DNA of 64,000 bases from JARFVT01 sp036677425 (GTDB lineage Bacteria; Pseudomonadota; Alphaproteobacteria; UBA8366; Aestuariispiraceae), in contig JARFVT010000013.1 of the NCBI GenBank assembly GCA_036677425.1, forward strand, positions 1,674,001-1,738,000, in the 5' to 3' direction. Below the pieces are notes generated by a model, which was not told where the DNA came from, made no database searches, and saw only the letters and a program-made list of their open reading frames with translations. Within the stretch, counting starts at the first letter, position 1. The number at the start of each line of letters is the position of its first letter. Both the position numbers and the translations under genes were made by a program. Below, piece after piece: positions 9,777-19,644 of this stretch.

Positions 9777-11171
9777 TTAAGATGCGACCGCCACACCACC
9801 GCCTAGAGAATGACCATTTCCTTCACGTGAAGATTTCAAGCTTTCAGCAATTAAAAATGCCAATTCCAGAGATTGTGCGCCGTTCAAGCGCGGATCGCAA
9901 TGGGTATGATAACGATCAGATAAATCCGCATCACTAATGGCTTGTGCGCCACCAATACATTCGGTTACATCTTGGCCTGTCATTTCAAAATGAACCCCGC
10001 CCGCATGCGTGCCTTCGCTGGCATGAATATCAAAAAATCTTCTAACTTCGGTTAAGATACTATCAAATGGCCTGGTTTTATAACCGCTATCGGCCTTGAT
10101 AGTATTACCATGCATCGGATCACAAGACCATACCACACTGCGGCCTTCTGATTTTATTTTACGCAATAAGGCTGGTAGGAAATCCCCAACTTTATCATGC
10201 CCCATGCGACTGATTAAGGTAATGCGACCATCTTCATTGCTTGGATTTAATATATCCAGCAACTTAATTAATTCATCACCATCCATCGTTGGGCCACATT
10301 TCAAACCAATTGGATTTTGAACTCCGCGTAAAAATTCAATATGGGCGCTATCTAACTGTCTGGTTCGATCACCAATCCATAACATATGGGCCGAACAATC
10401 ATACCATTCACCCGTGATGCTATCGCATCTGGTCAAGGCTTGTTCATACCAAGGTAATAATGCTTCGTGTGAAGTATAGAAATTTGTTTCCCGCAATTCG
10501 GGTATTTTATCGGTTGAAAGACCACAGGCCGACATGAAATTTAATGCTTCATCAAGCCTTGAGGTTAATTCCTTAAATCGCTCGCCAATCGGGCTATCAT
10601 TAATAAAATCTAAATTCCATTGGTGAACCTTGTGAATATCGGCAAAACCACCTTGGGCAAAGGCCCGCAATAAATTAAGCGTCGCCGATGATTGATTATA
10701 TGCCGATAACATCCGTTCAGGATCAGGAGTTCTGGCATCAGTAGTAAATTCAATATTATTAATAATATCACCGCGATAGCTGGGCAATGACACCCCGTCA
10801 ATAATTTCAAAATCTGATGAACGAGGTTTGGCAAACTGCCCCGCAAGCCGCCCAACCTTTACCACAGGGCATGAGCCACCAAAGGTTAAAATCATTGCCA
10901 TTTGCATGAAAACCTTAAAGCCATCACGAATATTATTGGCAGAAAATTCAGCAAAGCTTTCGGCACAATCGCCGCCTTGTAACAAGAATGCTTTGCCATT
11001 AGCAACTGCGGCAAGCTCGCGTTTTAATTTACGCGCTTCGCCTGCAAATACTAATGGTGGAAAATTACGTAATTTTTCTTCCACATCATTTAATTTCTGT
11101 TGATCCGCGTAAACCGGAACTTGTTTTACTGTTTTATTTTTCCAGCTATCTGGCGTCCAATTTGCGGACAT
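9777..11171 (-). CDS. aroF: Class II 3-deoxy-7-phosphoheptulonate synthase
   Basis: First enzyme of the shikimate pathway, joining phosphoenolpyruvate and erythrose 4-phosphate. At 464 residues it belongs to the plant/Mycobacterium-type class II family, not to the E. coli AroFGH type. Landmarks are the metal-ligand Cys in [14 protein letters not shown] (about residue 65), [15 protein letters not shown] (about 100), the active-site [14 protein letters not shown] region and [11 protein letters not shown]. The gene is 148 bp downstream of gor and 45 bp upstream of the nicotinate phosphoribosyltransferase-type gene, on the same strand. The gene symbol is by function only, since class II enzymes are variously named. 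Confidence 0.93.
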   Translation of the reverse strand: MSANWTPDSWKNKTVKQVPVYADQQKLNDVEEKLRNFPPLVFAGEARKLKRELAAVANGKAFLLQGGDCAESFAEFSANNIRDGFKVFMQMAMILTFGGSCPVVKVGRLAGQFAKPRSSDFEIIDGVSLPSYRGDIINNIEFTTDARTPDPERMLSAYNQSSATLNLLRAFAQGGFADIHKVHQWNLDFINDSPIGERFKELTSRLDEALNFMSACGLSTDKIPELRETNFYTSHEALLPWYEQALTRCDSITGEWYDCSAHMLWIGDRTRQLDSAHIEFLRGVQNPIGLKCGPTMDGDELIKLLDILNPSNEDGRITLISRMGHDKVGDFLPALLRKIKSEGRSVVWSCDPMHGNTIKADSGYKTRPFDSILTEVRRFFDIHASEGTHAGGVHFEMTGQDVTECIGGAQAISDADLSDRYHTHCDPRLNGAQSLELAFLIAESLKSSREGNGHSLGGGVAVAS

Positions 11172-11318
11172 AATATTTCTCCACCAAAATTAATTTATAA
11201 TGAATTAAACTATATAAATGCATAAGCAAATATCAATAGTTTTTTAACCTTTATGTAATATTTGATCAATTATCGTTACTATTTAGTATTATTACTATTC
11301 TGGAACTCGCCCATTTTC

Positions 11319-12674
11319 TTATTCTGGAATACGCATAGTAACAAATTCTTCGGCGCTTGTTGGATGAATACCGATTGTATTATCAAAATCGGCCTTGGTT
11401 GCCCCTGCCTTGATGGCAATGCCAATTCCTTGCATCATCTCGCCCGCATATGCGCCGATCATATGCACACCAACAACCTTATCAGTTGCCTTATCAATAA
11501 TTAATTTCATTAGGCTGCGTTCATCACTGCCGCTTAATGTATGTTTCATCGGCCTAAATTCTGATTTATAAATATCAACCTCGCCGTATTTTTTCCGTGC
11601 TTGGGCTTCACTTAGACCAACTGTGCCAATTTCGGGCTGACTAAATACTGCGGTTGGAATATCGCTATAATCCATCTTATCATTACGATCCGCATAAATA
11701 TTATGAACTAATATCATCGCCTCGCCAATTGCAACGGGTGTTAAGGCAACCCTGTCGATCACATCGCCAAGAGCATAAATATTATCAATATTGGTTTTAA
11801 AATTATCATCAACAATGATTGCGCCGCCTTTCGCTAATTTAACTCCTGCATTTTCAAGCCCTAAATCCGCAGTTCTAGGATGGCGACCAGTCGCATAAAC
11901 AATCATATCCGTATTAATCTTACTATCACCTTCAAGGGTGGCAATATATCCATCAACTGTCTTTTCAATAGCCGCGATATTGCTATTAAATTTTAAATCA
12001 ATGCCTTTTTTGACTATTTCATTAGCCAAAAATTGGCGTATATCATCATCAAAGCCGCGCAAGAACATATCGCCACGGTATAGTTGCGTTACATTGCGCC
12101 CCAAGCCATTGAAAATGCCCGCGAATTCAACGGCAATATAGCCACCGCCAACGATTATTATATTTTGCGGCAATTGATCCAGATGAAATATTTGATTGGA
12201 GGTGATAATATGCTCGCTGCCCTTAATATCAGGGACGCTAGGCCAGCCACCAGGGGCAATTAGAATTCTCTTGGCGCTATATATTTTATCATTAACGCGG
12301 ATATTATGTTTATCGACCAATATGGCCTTGCCATTGATTAAATCAACGCCCGCATTATCCAGTAAATTTTTATAAATGTCATTAAGCCGTTTGATTTCTT
12401 TATTTTTGGCAGTGATTAAATTTTGCCAATTAAATTGTGATTGACCAATATCCCAACCAAAGCCAGCCGCCTGTTCTAAATCTTCGGAAAAATGCGAAGC
12501 ATAAACCAGAAGTTTTTTTGGCACGCAACCAAGATTAACGCATGTGCCGCCAAGGTCGCTATATTCGGCAACCGCAGTCTTTACACCTAAACCCGCCGCC
12601 ATTCGGCTGGCACGCACGCCGCCAGAGCCTGCGCCAATGACAAATAAATCATAATCATATTCATGTTGGGCCAT
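11319..12674 (-). CDS. gor: Glutathione-disulfide reductase
   Basis: FAD/NADPH flavoprotein disulfide reductase of 451 residues that regenerates reduced glutathione in the cytoplasm. It shows the FAD-binding LFVIGAGSGGVRASRMAA, the redox pair in GGTCVNLGCVPKKLL (CxxxxC, about 44-49), and the NADPH-binding GGGYIAVEFAGIFNGLG. The C-terminal His-Glu pair lies in HPTSAEEFV. The VRASR wording and KKLLVYAS favour glutathione reductase over dihydrolipoamide or mercuric reductase. It is upstream of, and on the same strand as, the DAHP synthase. Confidence 0.93.
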   Translation of the reverse strand: MAQHEYDYDLFVIGAGSGGVRASRMAAGLGVKTAVAEYSDLGGTCVNLGCVPKKLLVYASHFSEDLEQAAGFGWDIGQSQFNWQNLITAKNKEIKRLNDIYKNLLDNAGVDLINGKAILVDKHNIRVNDKIYSAKRILIAPGGWPSVPDIKGSEHIITSNQIFHLDQLPQNIIIVGGGYIAVEFAGIFNGLGRNVTQLYRGDMFLRGFDDDIRQFLANEIVKKGIDLKFNSNIAAIEKTVDGYIATLEGDSKINTDMIVYATGRHPRTADLGLENAGVKLAKGGAIIVDDNFKTNIDNIYALGDVIDRVALTPVAIGEAMILVHNIYADRNDKMDYSDIPTAVFSQPEIGTVGLSEAQARKKYGEVDIYKSEFRPMKHTLSGSDERSLMKLIIDKATDKVVGVHMIGAYAGEMMQGIGIAIKAGATKADFDNTIGIHPTSAEEFVTMRIPE

Positions 12675-12776
12675 GATGTTACCTTAAAATTATAATTATG
12701 GCCTCAAAATCACTAGCATAACAAGATTTAAATATATAATAAGATTGTTAACAATATAATAGATTAATAATATATT

Positions 12777-14498
12777 ATGGTAATGATATATTACGAAAGC
12801 CAAGCGATGAATAAAAATCATAATGACATATTTGACTATATTATTATTGGTGCTGGTTCGGCGGGCTGTGTGCTTGCCAATCGATTAAGTAAAAATCCAA
12901 AAAACAATGTATTATTGTTAGAATATGGCGGTAGCGATAATAGCATTTTTATCCAAATGCCGACCGCATTATCCATTCCAATGAATATGGATAAATATAA
13001 TTGGCGATTTAATAGTGAAAAAGAACAGGGCCTAAATAACCGTGAAATCCACTGCCCTCGCGGCAAGGTTTTGGGCGGCTCATCATCGATCAATGGCATG
13101 GTTTACGTGCGCGGTAATGCCGGCGATTTTGACCAATGGGTCGAACATGGTGCCGATGGTTGGGGCTATCAAGATTGTTTGCCATATTTTAAACGATCAG
13201 AAAATTGCGCCTATGGCGGTGATGATTATCGCGGCGATGACGGCTTGTTAAATATTTGCAATGGCAATCAAATGCAAAATCCGCTTTATGGCGTGTTTAT
13301 TAAGGCAGGGATTGAGGCAGGATATGATAAAACCGACGATTATAATGGTTATCGTCAAGAAGGCTTTGGCAAAATGGATATGACGGTAAAATCTGGTCAA
13401 AGATGGAGCAGCGCCAAAGCTTATTTAAAACCAGCCAGGTCAAGGCCTAATCTTAAGGTTATAACTGGTGCGATGGTCGAAAAAATATTAATCGAAAATA
13501 AACGCGCAGTTGGCGTTCAATATAAAAAAAATAGCATGATTAAATCTGTCTATGCCGATGGGGAAGTTATTTTATCGGCAGGCGCAATTGGTTCGCCGCA
13601 TTTATTGCAATTATCGGGCATTGGTTCGGGGGAGGTTTTAAAATCTGCTGGTATTGATCTTATCCATGATTTGCCGGGGGTTGGTGCGAATTTACAAGAT
13701 CATCTGGAGGTATATTTTCAATTTAAATGCAAACAACCCATATCGCTTAATGGCAAGCTTGACCTATTCAGTAAATTTTTAATTGGCGCAAGGTGGATAT
13801 TAACCAAGGGCGGGCTTGGGGCGACTAATCATTTTGAAAGCTGTGGTTTTATTCGTTCAAAGGCGGGGATAAAATATCCCGATATTCAATATCACTTCCT
13901 GCCCGCCGCCATGCGTTATGATGGCAAGGCAGCGGTTAAAGGCCATGGTTTTCAATTACATGTGGGGCCGAATAAACCAAAAAGCCGTGGCTACATCCAT
14001 GTGAAAACACCATATGCCAATGATAAGCCATTGATAAAATTTAACTATATGGATAATATTGATGATATAGAGGCATTTCGTGCCTGTATCAGGCTATCGC
14101 GTGAAATCATCAATCAACCGGCATTTGATGAATTTAGGGGCGATGAAATTCAACCGGGCATCGATATATCGTCCGATAATGTGATTGACGCATGGATAAG
14201 GCAAAATGCGGAAAGTGCCTATCATCCATCTTGCAGCTGTAAAATGGGCGGCGATAATGACAAGATGGCAGTATTGGATAGCCAGTGTAAATTGCGCGGC
14301 ATTGATAAATTGCGGGTTGTCGATTCGTCAATTTTTCCAACCATTACCAATGGTAATTTAAACGCACCAACCATCATGGTTGCCGAACGCGCCAGCGATT
14401 TAATCTTGGGTAACGCACCGCTTAAACCATCAAATGTCAAAAGTCATATTGCCGAAAATTGGCGGGATAAACAACGCCGTGGCAATCCAGAAAGGTAA
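12777..14498 (+). CDS. GMC-family oxidoreductase (choline dehydrogenase-like)
   Basis: FAD-dependent alcohol or choline dehydrogenase-type protein of 573 residues. The Rossmann motif [19 protein letters not shown] sits near residue 20, followed by [21 protein letters not shown], the GMC signature [15 protein letters not shown] and the catalytic His region [11 protein letters not shown]. It ends in an FAD-contact tail [19 protein letters not shown]. No betB or betI lies next to it, so the substrate is open. An internal ATG at 12807, preceded by GAAAG, is at least as likely a start as 12777. The last codons (RGNPER-stop) form the first unit of the 23-bp tandem repeat that follows. Confidence 0.88.
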   Translation: MVMIYYESQAMNKNHNDIFDYIIIGAGSAGCVLANRLSKNPKNNVLLLEYGGSDNSIFIQMPTALSIPMNMDKYNWRFNSEKEQGLNNREIHCPRGKVLGGSSSINGMVYVRGNAGDFDQWVEHGADGWGYQDCLPYFKRSENCAYGGDDYRGDDGLLNICNGNQMQNPLYGVFIKAGIEAGYDKTDDYNGYRQEGFGKMDMTVKSGQRWSSAKAYLKPARSRPNLKVITGAMVEKILIENKRAVGVQYKKNSMIKSVYADGEVILSAGAIGSPHLLQLSGIGSGEVLKSAGIDLIHDLPGVGANLQDHLEVYFQFKCKQPISLNGKLDLFSKFLIGARWILTKGGLGATNHFESCGFIRSKAGIKYPDIQYHFLPAAMRYDGKAAVKGHGFQLHVGPNKPKSRGYIHVKTPYANDKPLIKFNYMDNIDDIEAFRACIRLSREIINQPAFDEFRGDEIQPGIDISSDNVIDAWIRQNAESAYHPSCSCKMGGDNDKMAVLDSQCKLRGIDKLRVVDSSIFPTITNGNLNAPTIMVAERASDLILGNAPLKPSNVKSHIAENWRDKQRRGNPER

Positions 14499-14567
14499 GC
14501 CGTGGCAATCCAGAAAGGTAAGCCGTGGCAATCCAGAAAGGTAAGCCGTGGCAATCCCAAAAGGTAA
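14476..14567. repeat. 23-bp tandem repeat, four copies, spanning the GMC gene stop
   Basis: Units start at 14476, 14499, 14522 and 14545. The unit reads GCCGTGGCAATCCAGAAAGG plus TAA. The first three copies are identical and the fourth differs at two bases. Each unit contains the coding tail for RGNPER and its TAA stop, so the real end of the upstream gene is copied three more times into the intergenic region. The period is not a multiple of three. Replication slippage is the likely origin. Confidence 0.95.
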
Positions 14568-14648
14568 TAGTTATAATAAAATTAGCCAATTTCAACTTAT
14601 AATGTTATATTAGCAATATATTGGAGTAAATTAGGAAAAAAATTTAAA

Positions 14649-15305
14649 ATGGCTTTAAAGATCATAAGTATTTTTTTAGTGATACTGACCGTATGTTTTA
14701 TAGCTTTAGTTATATTTGCAATATTAAAAATAGCTTTCAATAAGATAATAAAATTAACTCTTGATAAGATAAATAATAAAAATAATTCAAAAAAACCTAT
14801 ACATCAGCAATTAGATGAGGCTCCATCAGTTAAAGATGAAAAAATTCAATCAGCTGAAGATGAAGACCTTAAAAGACAAATAAAATATGTAACTGATACA
14901 TCATATGTGGAACATAAAATAATCAACGATGAAGCGGTGAAAGTTTTTTATATTATTGAAGAATGGCTAAATAATCGGGGCATGAAAGAAAGGGTTTTTC
15001 CTGAAATACCCCTATATGTTTATTTAGAAACTTCATATAGATTAGCAAGAACCGCGATAGGGCATAAGCGCACAGATTTTGTAATTGTTAATAAATATGG
15101 CGATGTGGAATGTGCCATAGAATATCAAGGGAGCGGTCATTTTATAGACGAGAAAGCAGCAAAAGAAAGTGATGCAATAAAAGCAGCGGCTCTTGCGCAT
15201 GCAGGCATTCCTTTAATAGAGATACTTGAAGAAGATAAAAATAATAAAGATAAAATTTTTAAAGAATTAGAGGAAAATTTGCCTGATAATATAAAGCCAT
15301 CATAA
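14649..15305 (+). CDS. DUF2726 protein with N-terminal membrane anchor
   Basis: A 218-residue protein with one strongly hydrophobic segment at about residues 3-27 and a charged, low-complexity linker (about 35-80). A DUF2726 domain follows at about 95-195. DUF2726 has a PD-(D/E)XK nuclease-like fold. Candidate active-site positions are D143 in KRTDFVIV and E158 with Q160 in AIEYQGSGHF, where Gln stands at the usual Lys position. The family's function is unknown, though some members are fused to DNA-handling domains. The gene lies alone just downstream of the tandem repeat and converges on the SUMF1-like gene, 7 bp away. Codon use is even more A-rich than its neighbours, consistent with an accessory gene. 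Confidence 0.75.
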   Translation: MALKIISIFLVILTVCFIALVIFAILKIAFNKIIKLTLDKINNKNNSKKPIHQQLDEAPSVKDEKIQSAEDEDLKRQIKYVTDTSYVEHKIINDEAVKVFYIIEEWLNNRGMKERVFPEIPLYVYLETSYRLARTAIGHKRTDFVIVNKYGDVECAIEYQGSGHFIDEKAAKESDAIKAAALAHAGIPLIEILEEDKNNKDKIFKELEENLPDNIKPS

Positions 15306-15312
15306 TTTTCAA

Positions 15313-16098
15313 CTAATCAATACTCAAGGCAACGCGAAATCCTATATCGTAATTTTTGCGGTCCATTCTGCCGCCATATCGATATGTCGGGGTTGATACC
15401 CATTGGTTAAAATACCATGAGCCGCCGCGCCGAACCCGTTTTTTACAGTCTATTTTTGTGTCTTTATGGTAATTTTTCTGCCAACAGCTGCTGGTCCATT
15501 CCATCACATTGCCCAACATATCATATAGCCCATATGGGTTCGCAGGATATTTGCCGACCGTAAATGACATATGCGCCCAATCATCAATACAGCCATGACA
15601 ATTGGCGATTTTATAACCTGTTGGTGATTTTTTTGAATTAACACTGCCCCATGCGGCAAATTCCCATTCGATTTCATTGGGCAAGCGATAGTTTTTGCCC
15701 GTTATTTTTGCTAACCATGCGGCATAATCGACCGCATCTTGATAATTAACATAGATCACGGGACGCGATGCCATGCCCCAATCCCGATCCCATGGTAATT
15801 CATTACAACCTCTATCAATGACACAGGCATTATATTGATCAAAGCTGGTTTCTTTTTGCGCCAAGGAAAAATTATCATTAAATTTAACTAAATGGCGTGG
15901 TTTTTCTGCTTTTTTACCAAAATCATTGCCCATATAAAAATCTTTGGCAGTAATTTTCACCATTACAGGGCAAATATCACAATCTTGAAAGCTATCCACA
16001 ACATGGTTATTTAACTGTAATTGATCTTGAGCCGTCGCGGGCATATTCATCATAAATAGCCATATTAGCATCACTAATAATATGTGTTTGATCGACAT
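15313..16098 (-). CDS. Exported SUMF1/formylglycine-generating-enzyme-like protein
   Basis: A 261-residue protein with a likely Sec signal peptide (about residues 1-23, ending MPATAQD), so probably periplasmic. The rest is one FGE-sulfatase domain: KITAKDFYMGNDFGKKAEKP at the start, NYQDAVDYAAWLAKITGKNY, GLYDMLGNVMEWTSSCW and the closing RRGGSWYFN with GFRVAL. The paired catalytic cysteines of true formylglycine-generating enzymes are not evident in the usual place. It may therefore be a structural or carbohydrate-binding relative rather than a sulfatase activator, and no sulfatase gene is present here. It lies 12 bp downstream of hemY and may be its co-transcribed tail. Confidence 0.82.
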   Translation of the reverse strand: MSIKHILLVMLIWLFMMNMPATAQDQLQLNNHVVDSFQDCDICPVMVKITAKDFYMGNDFGKKAEKPRHLVKFNDNFSLAQKETSFDQYNACVIDRGCNELPWDRDWGMASRPVIYVNYQDAVDYAAWLAKITGKNYRLPNEIEWEFAAWGSVNSKKSPTGYKIANCHGCIDDWAHMSFTVGKYPANPYGLYDMLGNVMEWTSSCWQKNYHKDTKIDCKKRVRRGGSWYFNQWVSTPTYRYGGRMDRKNYDIGFRVALSID

Positions 16099-16110
16099 AT
16101 CTATGATCTA

Positions 16111-17346
16111 TCAGTCATTTTTTGCGCGGTCATCATCGATCATTAATATTTGATCACCCTCATCATCTTGTTTACGGCTGGCTTTTTCTAACCATGCATG
16201 GGCAAGTTCCATATTGTTATTTTCCGCTTCTTCCAACTGCGCCATTAAACGGCAAATACGTGGGCGCGGGTCGTCAACCGCTGCAAATGGCGTTAATTGC
16301 TTGCGCGCTTCGCCCCATATATCGGCTTTCAATGAAGCCTGCGCCACCATGATATGGCTTTCAATATCATCCATATTAAATGCTGCCAATTGCTGCATAT
16401 ATTTTAATTTTTCCAATGGCGCGTGGGATGAAGCAATATCATCATATGCTTGCGCCAATGCCGCCGATGGTGATTTTTGCCATATTTTCTCGATCAGCTT
16501 TTCCGCCTTGCGGTTTTTGCCCATATTAGCCAAAATTCTGGCCGCAGCGGTTATGGCGGGGATTAATTCAGCATCATTTTTTTGCGCCAACATGGCATAG
16601 CGCAATGCATTTGCCTCGTCATTTTCACCAAGGGAAACTCGTGATTTTTCCATCAATAATTCGGCGCGGCGAATATTGCCCGCCTTAATCGTAATCGCAT
16701 CGGACTTTACGGCTTGATCAAGGGTTTTCAATGCCCCGTCCCAATCTTTAACTTCACTTTGTCTGGTTAATAATTCGGTTAAAACCCATTGTGTCTTTGG
16801 ATGCAATTCATATGCACGCTTGGCAAGGCTTAATGCTTCGATTTTATTGCCAGATTTTATTGCTTGGACCATCAAACCACGAATGCCTAAAAATGCGGCT
16901 TCGGGATTGTCTAACATATGGGTAAAATATTTAACCGCTGCATTATCATCACCCGCTAATTGTGCCGATTGCGCCGATAATAACATGGTTAAGGGCGGGT
17001 CATTTAACAAGGCATTGGCTTTTCGTGATTGTTTTGCCGCCTCCCCCGCATCACCAGCCGCCACAGCGACCAAACCTTTGGTTAAGGCTTGATAACCTTT
17101 TTCCCGCCTTGATAATTCCCGTGATTTGCTAAATCTTTGTGGTACGGTGAGAATATTATGCCATAACCGCCAAATTGCTGCCACCATAATACCAATTGCC
17201 GCGATTAATAATATCAACATACCAAATGACGTATCAACATGATAGCCATATAATTGCATTGTTACTTGACCGGGGTTATTTGCCAGCCAAAAGGCCATAG
17301 CCGCGACAATAGAAATTTTTGTAAATAAAATAGCCGCCCTTATCAT
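16111..17346 (-). CDS. hemY: HemY-like membrane protein with TPR-type repeats
   Basis: Inner-membrane protein of 411 residues belonging to the proteobacterial HemY family found beside hemCD. Two hydrophobic segments lie near residues 5-22 and 40-60. They are followed by LSRREKGYQALTKGLVAVAAGD, typical of the HemY_N domain, and then by an alanine-rich helical TPR-like region to the end. Family members are linked to protoheme synthesis, but this is not the protoporphyrinogen oxidase also called HemY. Its ATG overlaps the stop of the upstream mitofilin-like gene by four bases, indicating translational coupling. Confidence 0.88.
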   Translation of the reverse strand: MIRAAILFTKISIVAAMAFWLANNPGQVTMQLYGYHVDTSFGMLILLIAAIGIMVAAIWRLWHNILTVPQRFSKSRELSRREKGYQALTKGLVAVAAGDAGEAAKQSRKANALLNDPPLTMLLSAQSAQLAGDDNAAVKYFTHMLDNPEAAFLGIRGLMVQAIKSGNKIEALSLAKRAYELHPKTQWVLTELLTRQSEVKDWDGALKTLDQAVKSDAITIKAGNIRRAELLMEKSRVSLGENDEANALRYAMLAQKNDAELIPAITAAARILANMGKNRKAEKLIEKIWQKSPSAALAQAYDDIASSHAPLEKLKYMQQLAAFNMDDIESHIMVAQASLKADIWGEARKQLTPFAAVDDPRPRICRLMAQLEEAENNNMELAHAWLEKASRKQDDEGDQILMIDDDRAKND

Positions 17347-18866
17347 TGCGTTATCTCCAATTTATCTTTTGTCAATAATGCGATGGATTGTTTACGTAAA
17401 ATCGATAAATTATTAATAATCAATAATCTTTGCTTGGCGATGGTTAACCATTGATTGACTATTTTAACATCACTAAGAATTTCCAATGCCTTAATTGCGG
17501 CTGGTAAATCATCCTGCGCCAATGCCGCCTCCGCAAGGCTTATGGGGCCTAAACCTGGACCATCGCCAATTTTTCTTATGGAAATAAGGCCTTTAATATT
17601 TTCAAATGTTTGGTCTATCCAATCTTTTGCATTGGCTTTTCTATATGCGGTTTGTGCCTTTGGTGCTAATTTAGTAAATTTTTGCATCAATTCCAATTTT
17701 GTCGCAATGCCGTCTTTTGCATATTGCTCAAGAATATCAATGCTACTAGCAATTTTGGGCATTAACTTGTGATGTGGTTGTGCCATTGCCCTTATATTGG
17801 CAATGCCGTCATTGTATTTTTGGCCTGATAAAATATCATCTTCAAGCTGACTTATGGCAATTAATAGCGCACCAAATGTTGTTTTACCATTTGTTGCTTG
17901 TATTTTAGATAGCATTTCTGATTGTATTTCGGCATTTAATTTTAATTTAACATCAAATCGACTGGTTCTTTTATCCATATTAGTTAGTTTTTTATCAAAT
18001 AATGATAATTTATCGTTAAACCCGCCGTTATTGGCGATAACATCGCTTAGGCTAGCCTTAATATCATCAATATTTAATATTCTAACTGCATCATTAATTT
18101 GCTCATTAATTTGCGCCATTATTGCCGTCATATCTACTTCTGGCGTTGGGGCTATTATTTGTGGTTGATTTGATATGGTTTTTAATCGTTCAGATAATTG
18201 TTTTATCTTACTTTCAAATGCCGCAATCCGTAAGGTAATTTCTTTAAATTTATCATCATAAATAATATTGTCTTTGTTGATTGTTATGTTATCGCCCTTT
18301 TTGCTATTGACGGCATTAGGAATATAAGATGTTATTATTTTATCAGTAATGGGCGACCATATGGGCCTTGCTATCATGGCGATTACTAATAGAAATAATA
18401 ATATTATCGCTAACCAAGCAAGCTTATTGTTATGATTATGATTTGCTTCAGATATATTTGCATTAGATGCGTTTAGTTTAGCAGAATATGGTTCGGCAGA
18501 TATTGATTCATCATCTAAAATTATTGGTTTTTCATCAAAGACTGTCTTCTCTGACATTTCCACCGCCCCATCAACCACCTTAGATAATTTAACTATATCG
18601 GCATTATTATCAATAGCGCTATCGGCATTATTATCAATAGCGCTATCGGCATTATTATTATCGGTAATATTTATATTATCATGCACCGCGACTTTTTTAA
18701 TTTGATCAAGCCTTGCTGCGGGGATATTATTTCTTGATTTCCATCCCTGTATGGTGCTAGCGGCAATATTTAACTTTTGCGCCATTGGTCGAATACCGCC
18801 AAATGCCTCAATAATCGCATGGGTACCGATAATATTTTTATTGATTTCTTCTTTATCACTTGGCAT
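17343..18866 (-). CDS. Mitofilin-like (COG4223) membrane protein with N-terminal HTH
   Basis: A 507-residue protein in the slot where alphaproteobacteria usually encode a mitofilin/Mic60 homologue, between hemD and hemY. Residues 14-60 form a Cro-like helix-turn-helix (EAFGGIRPMAQKLNIAASTI, then QGWKSRNNIPAARLDQIKK), followed by an 8-residue repeat (DNNADSAI). A transmembrane helix lies at about 149-168, followed by a long coiled coil (about 190-340) and a C-terminal mitofilin-type region with LGPISLAEAALAQDDLPAAI. Membrane-shaping by the mitofilin part is known for the family. A DNA-contact role for the HTH part is inference. The start overlaps hemD by 11 bp and the stop overlaps hemY by 4 bp. 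Confidence 0.75.
   Translation of the reverse strand: MPSDKEEINKNIIGTHAIIEAFGGIRPMAQKLNIAASTIQGWKSRNNIPAARLDQIKKVAVHDNINITDNNNADSAIDNNADSAIDNNADIVKLSKVVDGAVEMSEKTVFDEKPIILDDESISAEPYSAKLNASNANISEANHNHNNKLAWLAIILLFLLVIAMIARPIWSPITDKIITSYIPNAVNSKKGDNITINKDNIIYDDKFKEITLRIAAFESKIKQLSERLKTISNQPQIIAPTPEVDMTAIMAQINEQINDAVRILNIDDIKASLSDVIANNGGFNDKLSLFDKKLTNMDKRTSRFDVKLKLNAEIQSEMLSKIQATNGKTTFGALLIAISQLEDDILSGQKYNDGIANIRAMAQPHHKLMPKIASSIDILEQYAKDGIATKLELMQKFTKLAPKAQTAYRKANAKDWIDQTFENIKGLISIRKIGDGPGLGPISLAEAALAQDDLPAAIKALEILSDVKIVNQWLTIAKQRLLIINNLSILRKQSIALLTKDKLEITQ
18597..18658. repeat. 24-bp in-frame tandem repeat inside the mitofilin-like gene
   Basis: The unit ATCGGCATTATTATCAATAG plus CGCT occurs at 18597 and 18621, with a partial third copy from 18645. 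On the coding strand it gives DNNADSAI repeated about two and a half times, in the linker between the HTH and the membrane helix. The period of 24 keeps the reading frame. Confidence 0.9.
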
Positions 18867-19587
18867 TACAGCTACCCATTCTTTCTCTTAATAAATTTAA
18901 TAATGCTGCCTGATTTGGTTCGCTTGATGCTATAACTTCTTTCCACGCAACGCTATCTATTTGACTTTTAACATTCTGACTAAGGCAAAAAAGTGATATT
19001 TTACCACATTTATCCATTAAACTAGACTTGTTAATATTTTCTAATAATATAACCGCCGTACGCGGTGAAAATAATAATATGGCATTAATATCTTCGTTTA
19101 AAATAGCGGCAATCGTTTTTTTATGCAAAGCTTTACTATATATTGCCTGATATAATATTGCCCGTTGATATTTAAAACCCTTGGCACTTAATAATGCACC
19201 AAGATCACCCGCGATAATATTTGCCGCCGCATGATAAAGCCCGCCATCATTAATATTGGCATTATTAATAACAATATCCGCCAAATCATTGATATTGCCA
19301 TCCGCACTTAATATGTGGCTAAAACCATATGATTTTGCCATATTAGCGGTGCTATCACCCACGCAATATGCGGTTATATCACGTGTTTTTACAAGCCTTG
19401 CAAAGGCACTGACACCATTTGCCGATGTGAATAATAATGCCTGCATATCCGTTAAATCGATTGTTATATCGTCAAAAAAATTAATCTCCATCAACGGCTC
19501 AAACATGGTTTTAAAACCCATATGGGTTAATTCATCCGCTAATTTTTGGCAATCTGCCAATGGTCTTGTCAAAAGAATTAAAGACAT
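18856..19587 (-). CDS. hemD: Uroporphyrinogen-III synthase
   Basis: Closes and inverts ring D of hydroxymethylbilane to give uroporphyrinogen III, in the cytoplasm. The family is poorly conserved. The start LILLTRPLADCQKLADELTHMGF, then ALLFTSANGVSAFARL and AILLFSPRTAVILLENI match the two-domain HemD pattern, and the length of 243 residues is normal. Its place directly after hemC, 57 bp away on the same strand, makes the assignment firm. Its end overlaps the start of the HTH-mitofilin gene by 11 bp. Confidence 0.9.
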   Translation of the reverse strand: MSLILLTRPLADCQKLADELTHMGFKTMFEPLMEINFFDDITIDLTDMQALLFTSANGVSAFARLVKTRDITAYCVGDSTANMAKSYGFSHILSADGNINDLADIVINNANINDGGLYHAAANIIAGDLGALLSAKGFKYQRAILYQAIYSKALHKKTIAAILNEDINAILLFSPRTAVILLENINKSSLMDKCGKISLFCLSQNVKSQIDSVAWKEVIASSEPNQAALLNLLRERMGSCNAK

Positions 19588-19644
19588 CGCATAAACCTTT
19601 TATATCTGTTTAATATAACCATCTAGATCATGACAATAATATAT

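Noticed and set aside
14476..14567. CRISPR-like array
   Set aside because: Units are directly abutting with no spacers, and each copies a gene tail, so this is a tandem repeat.
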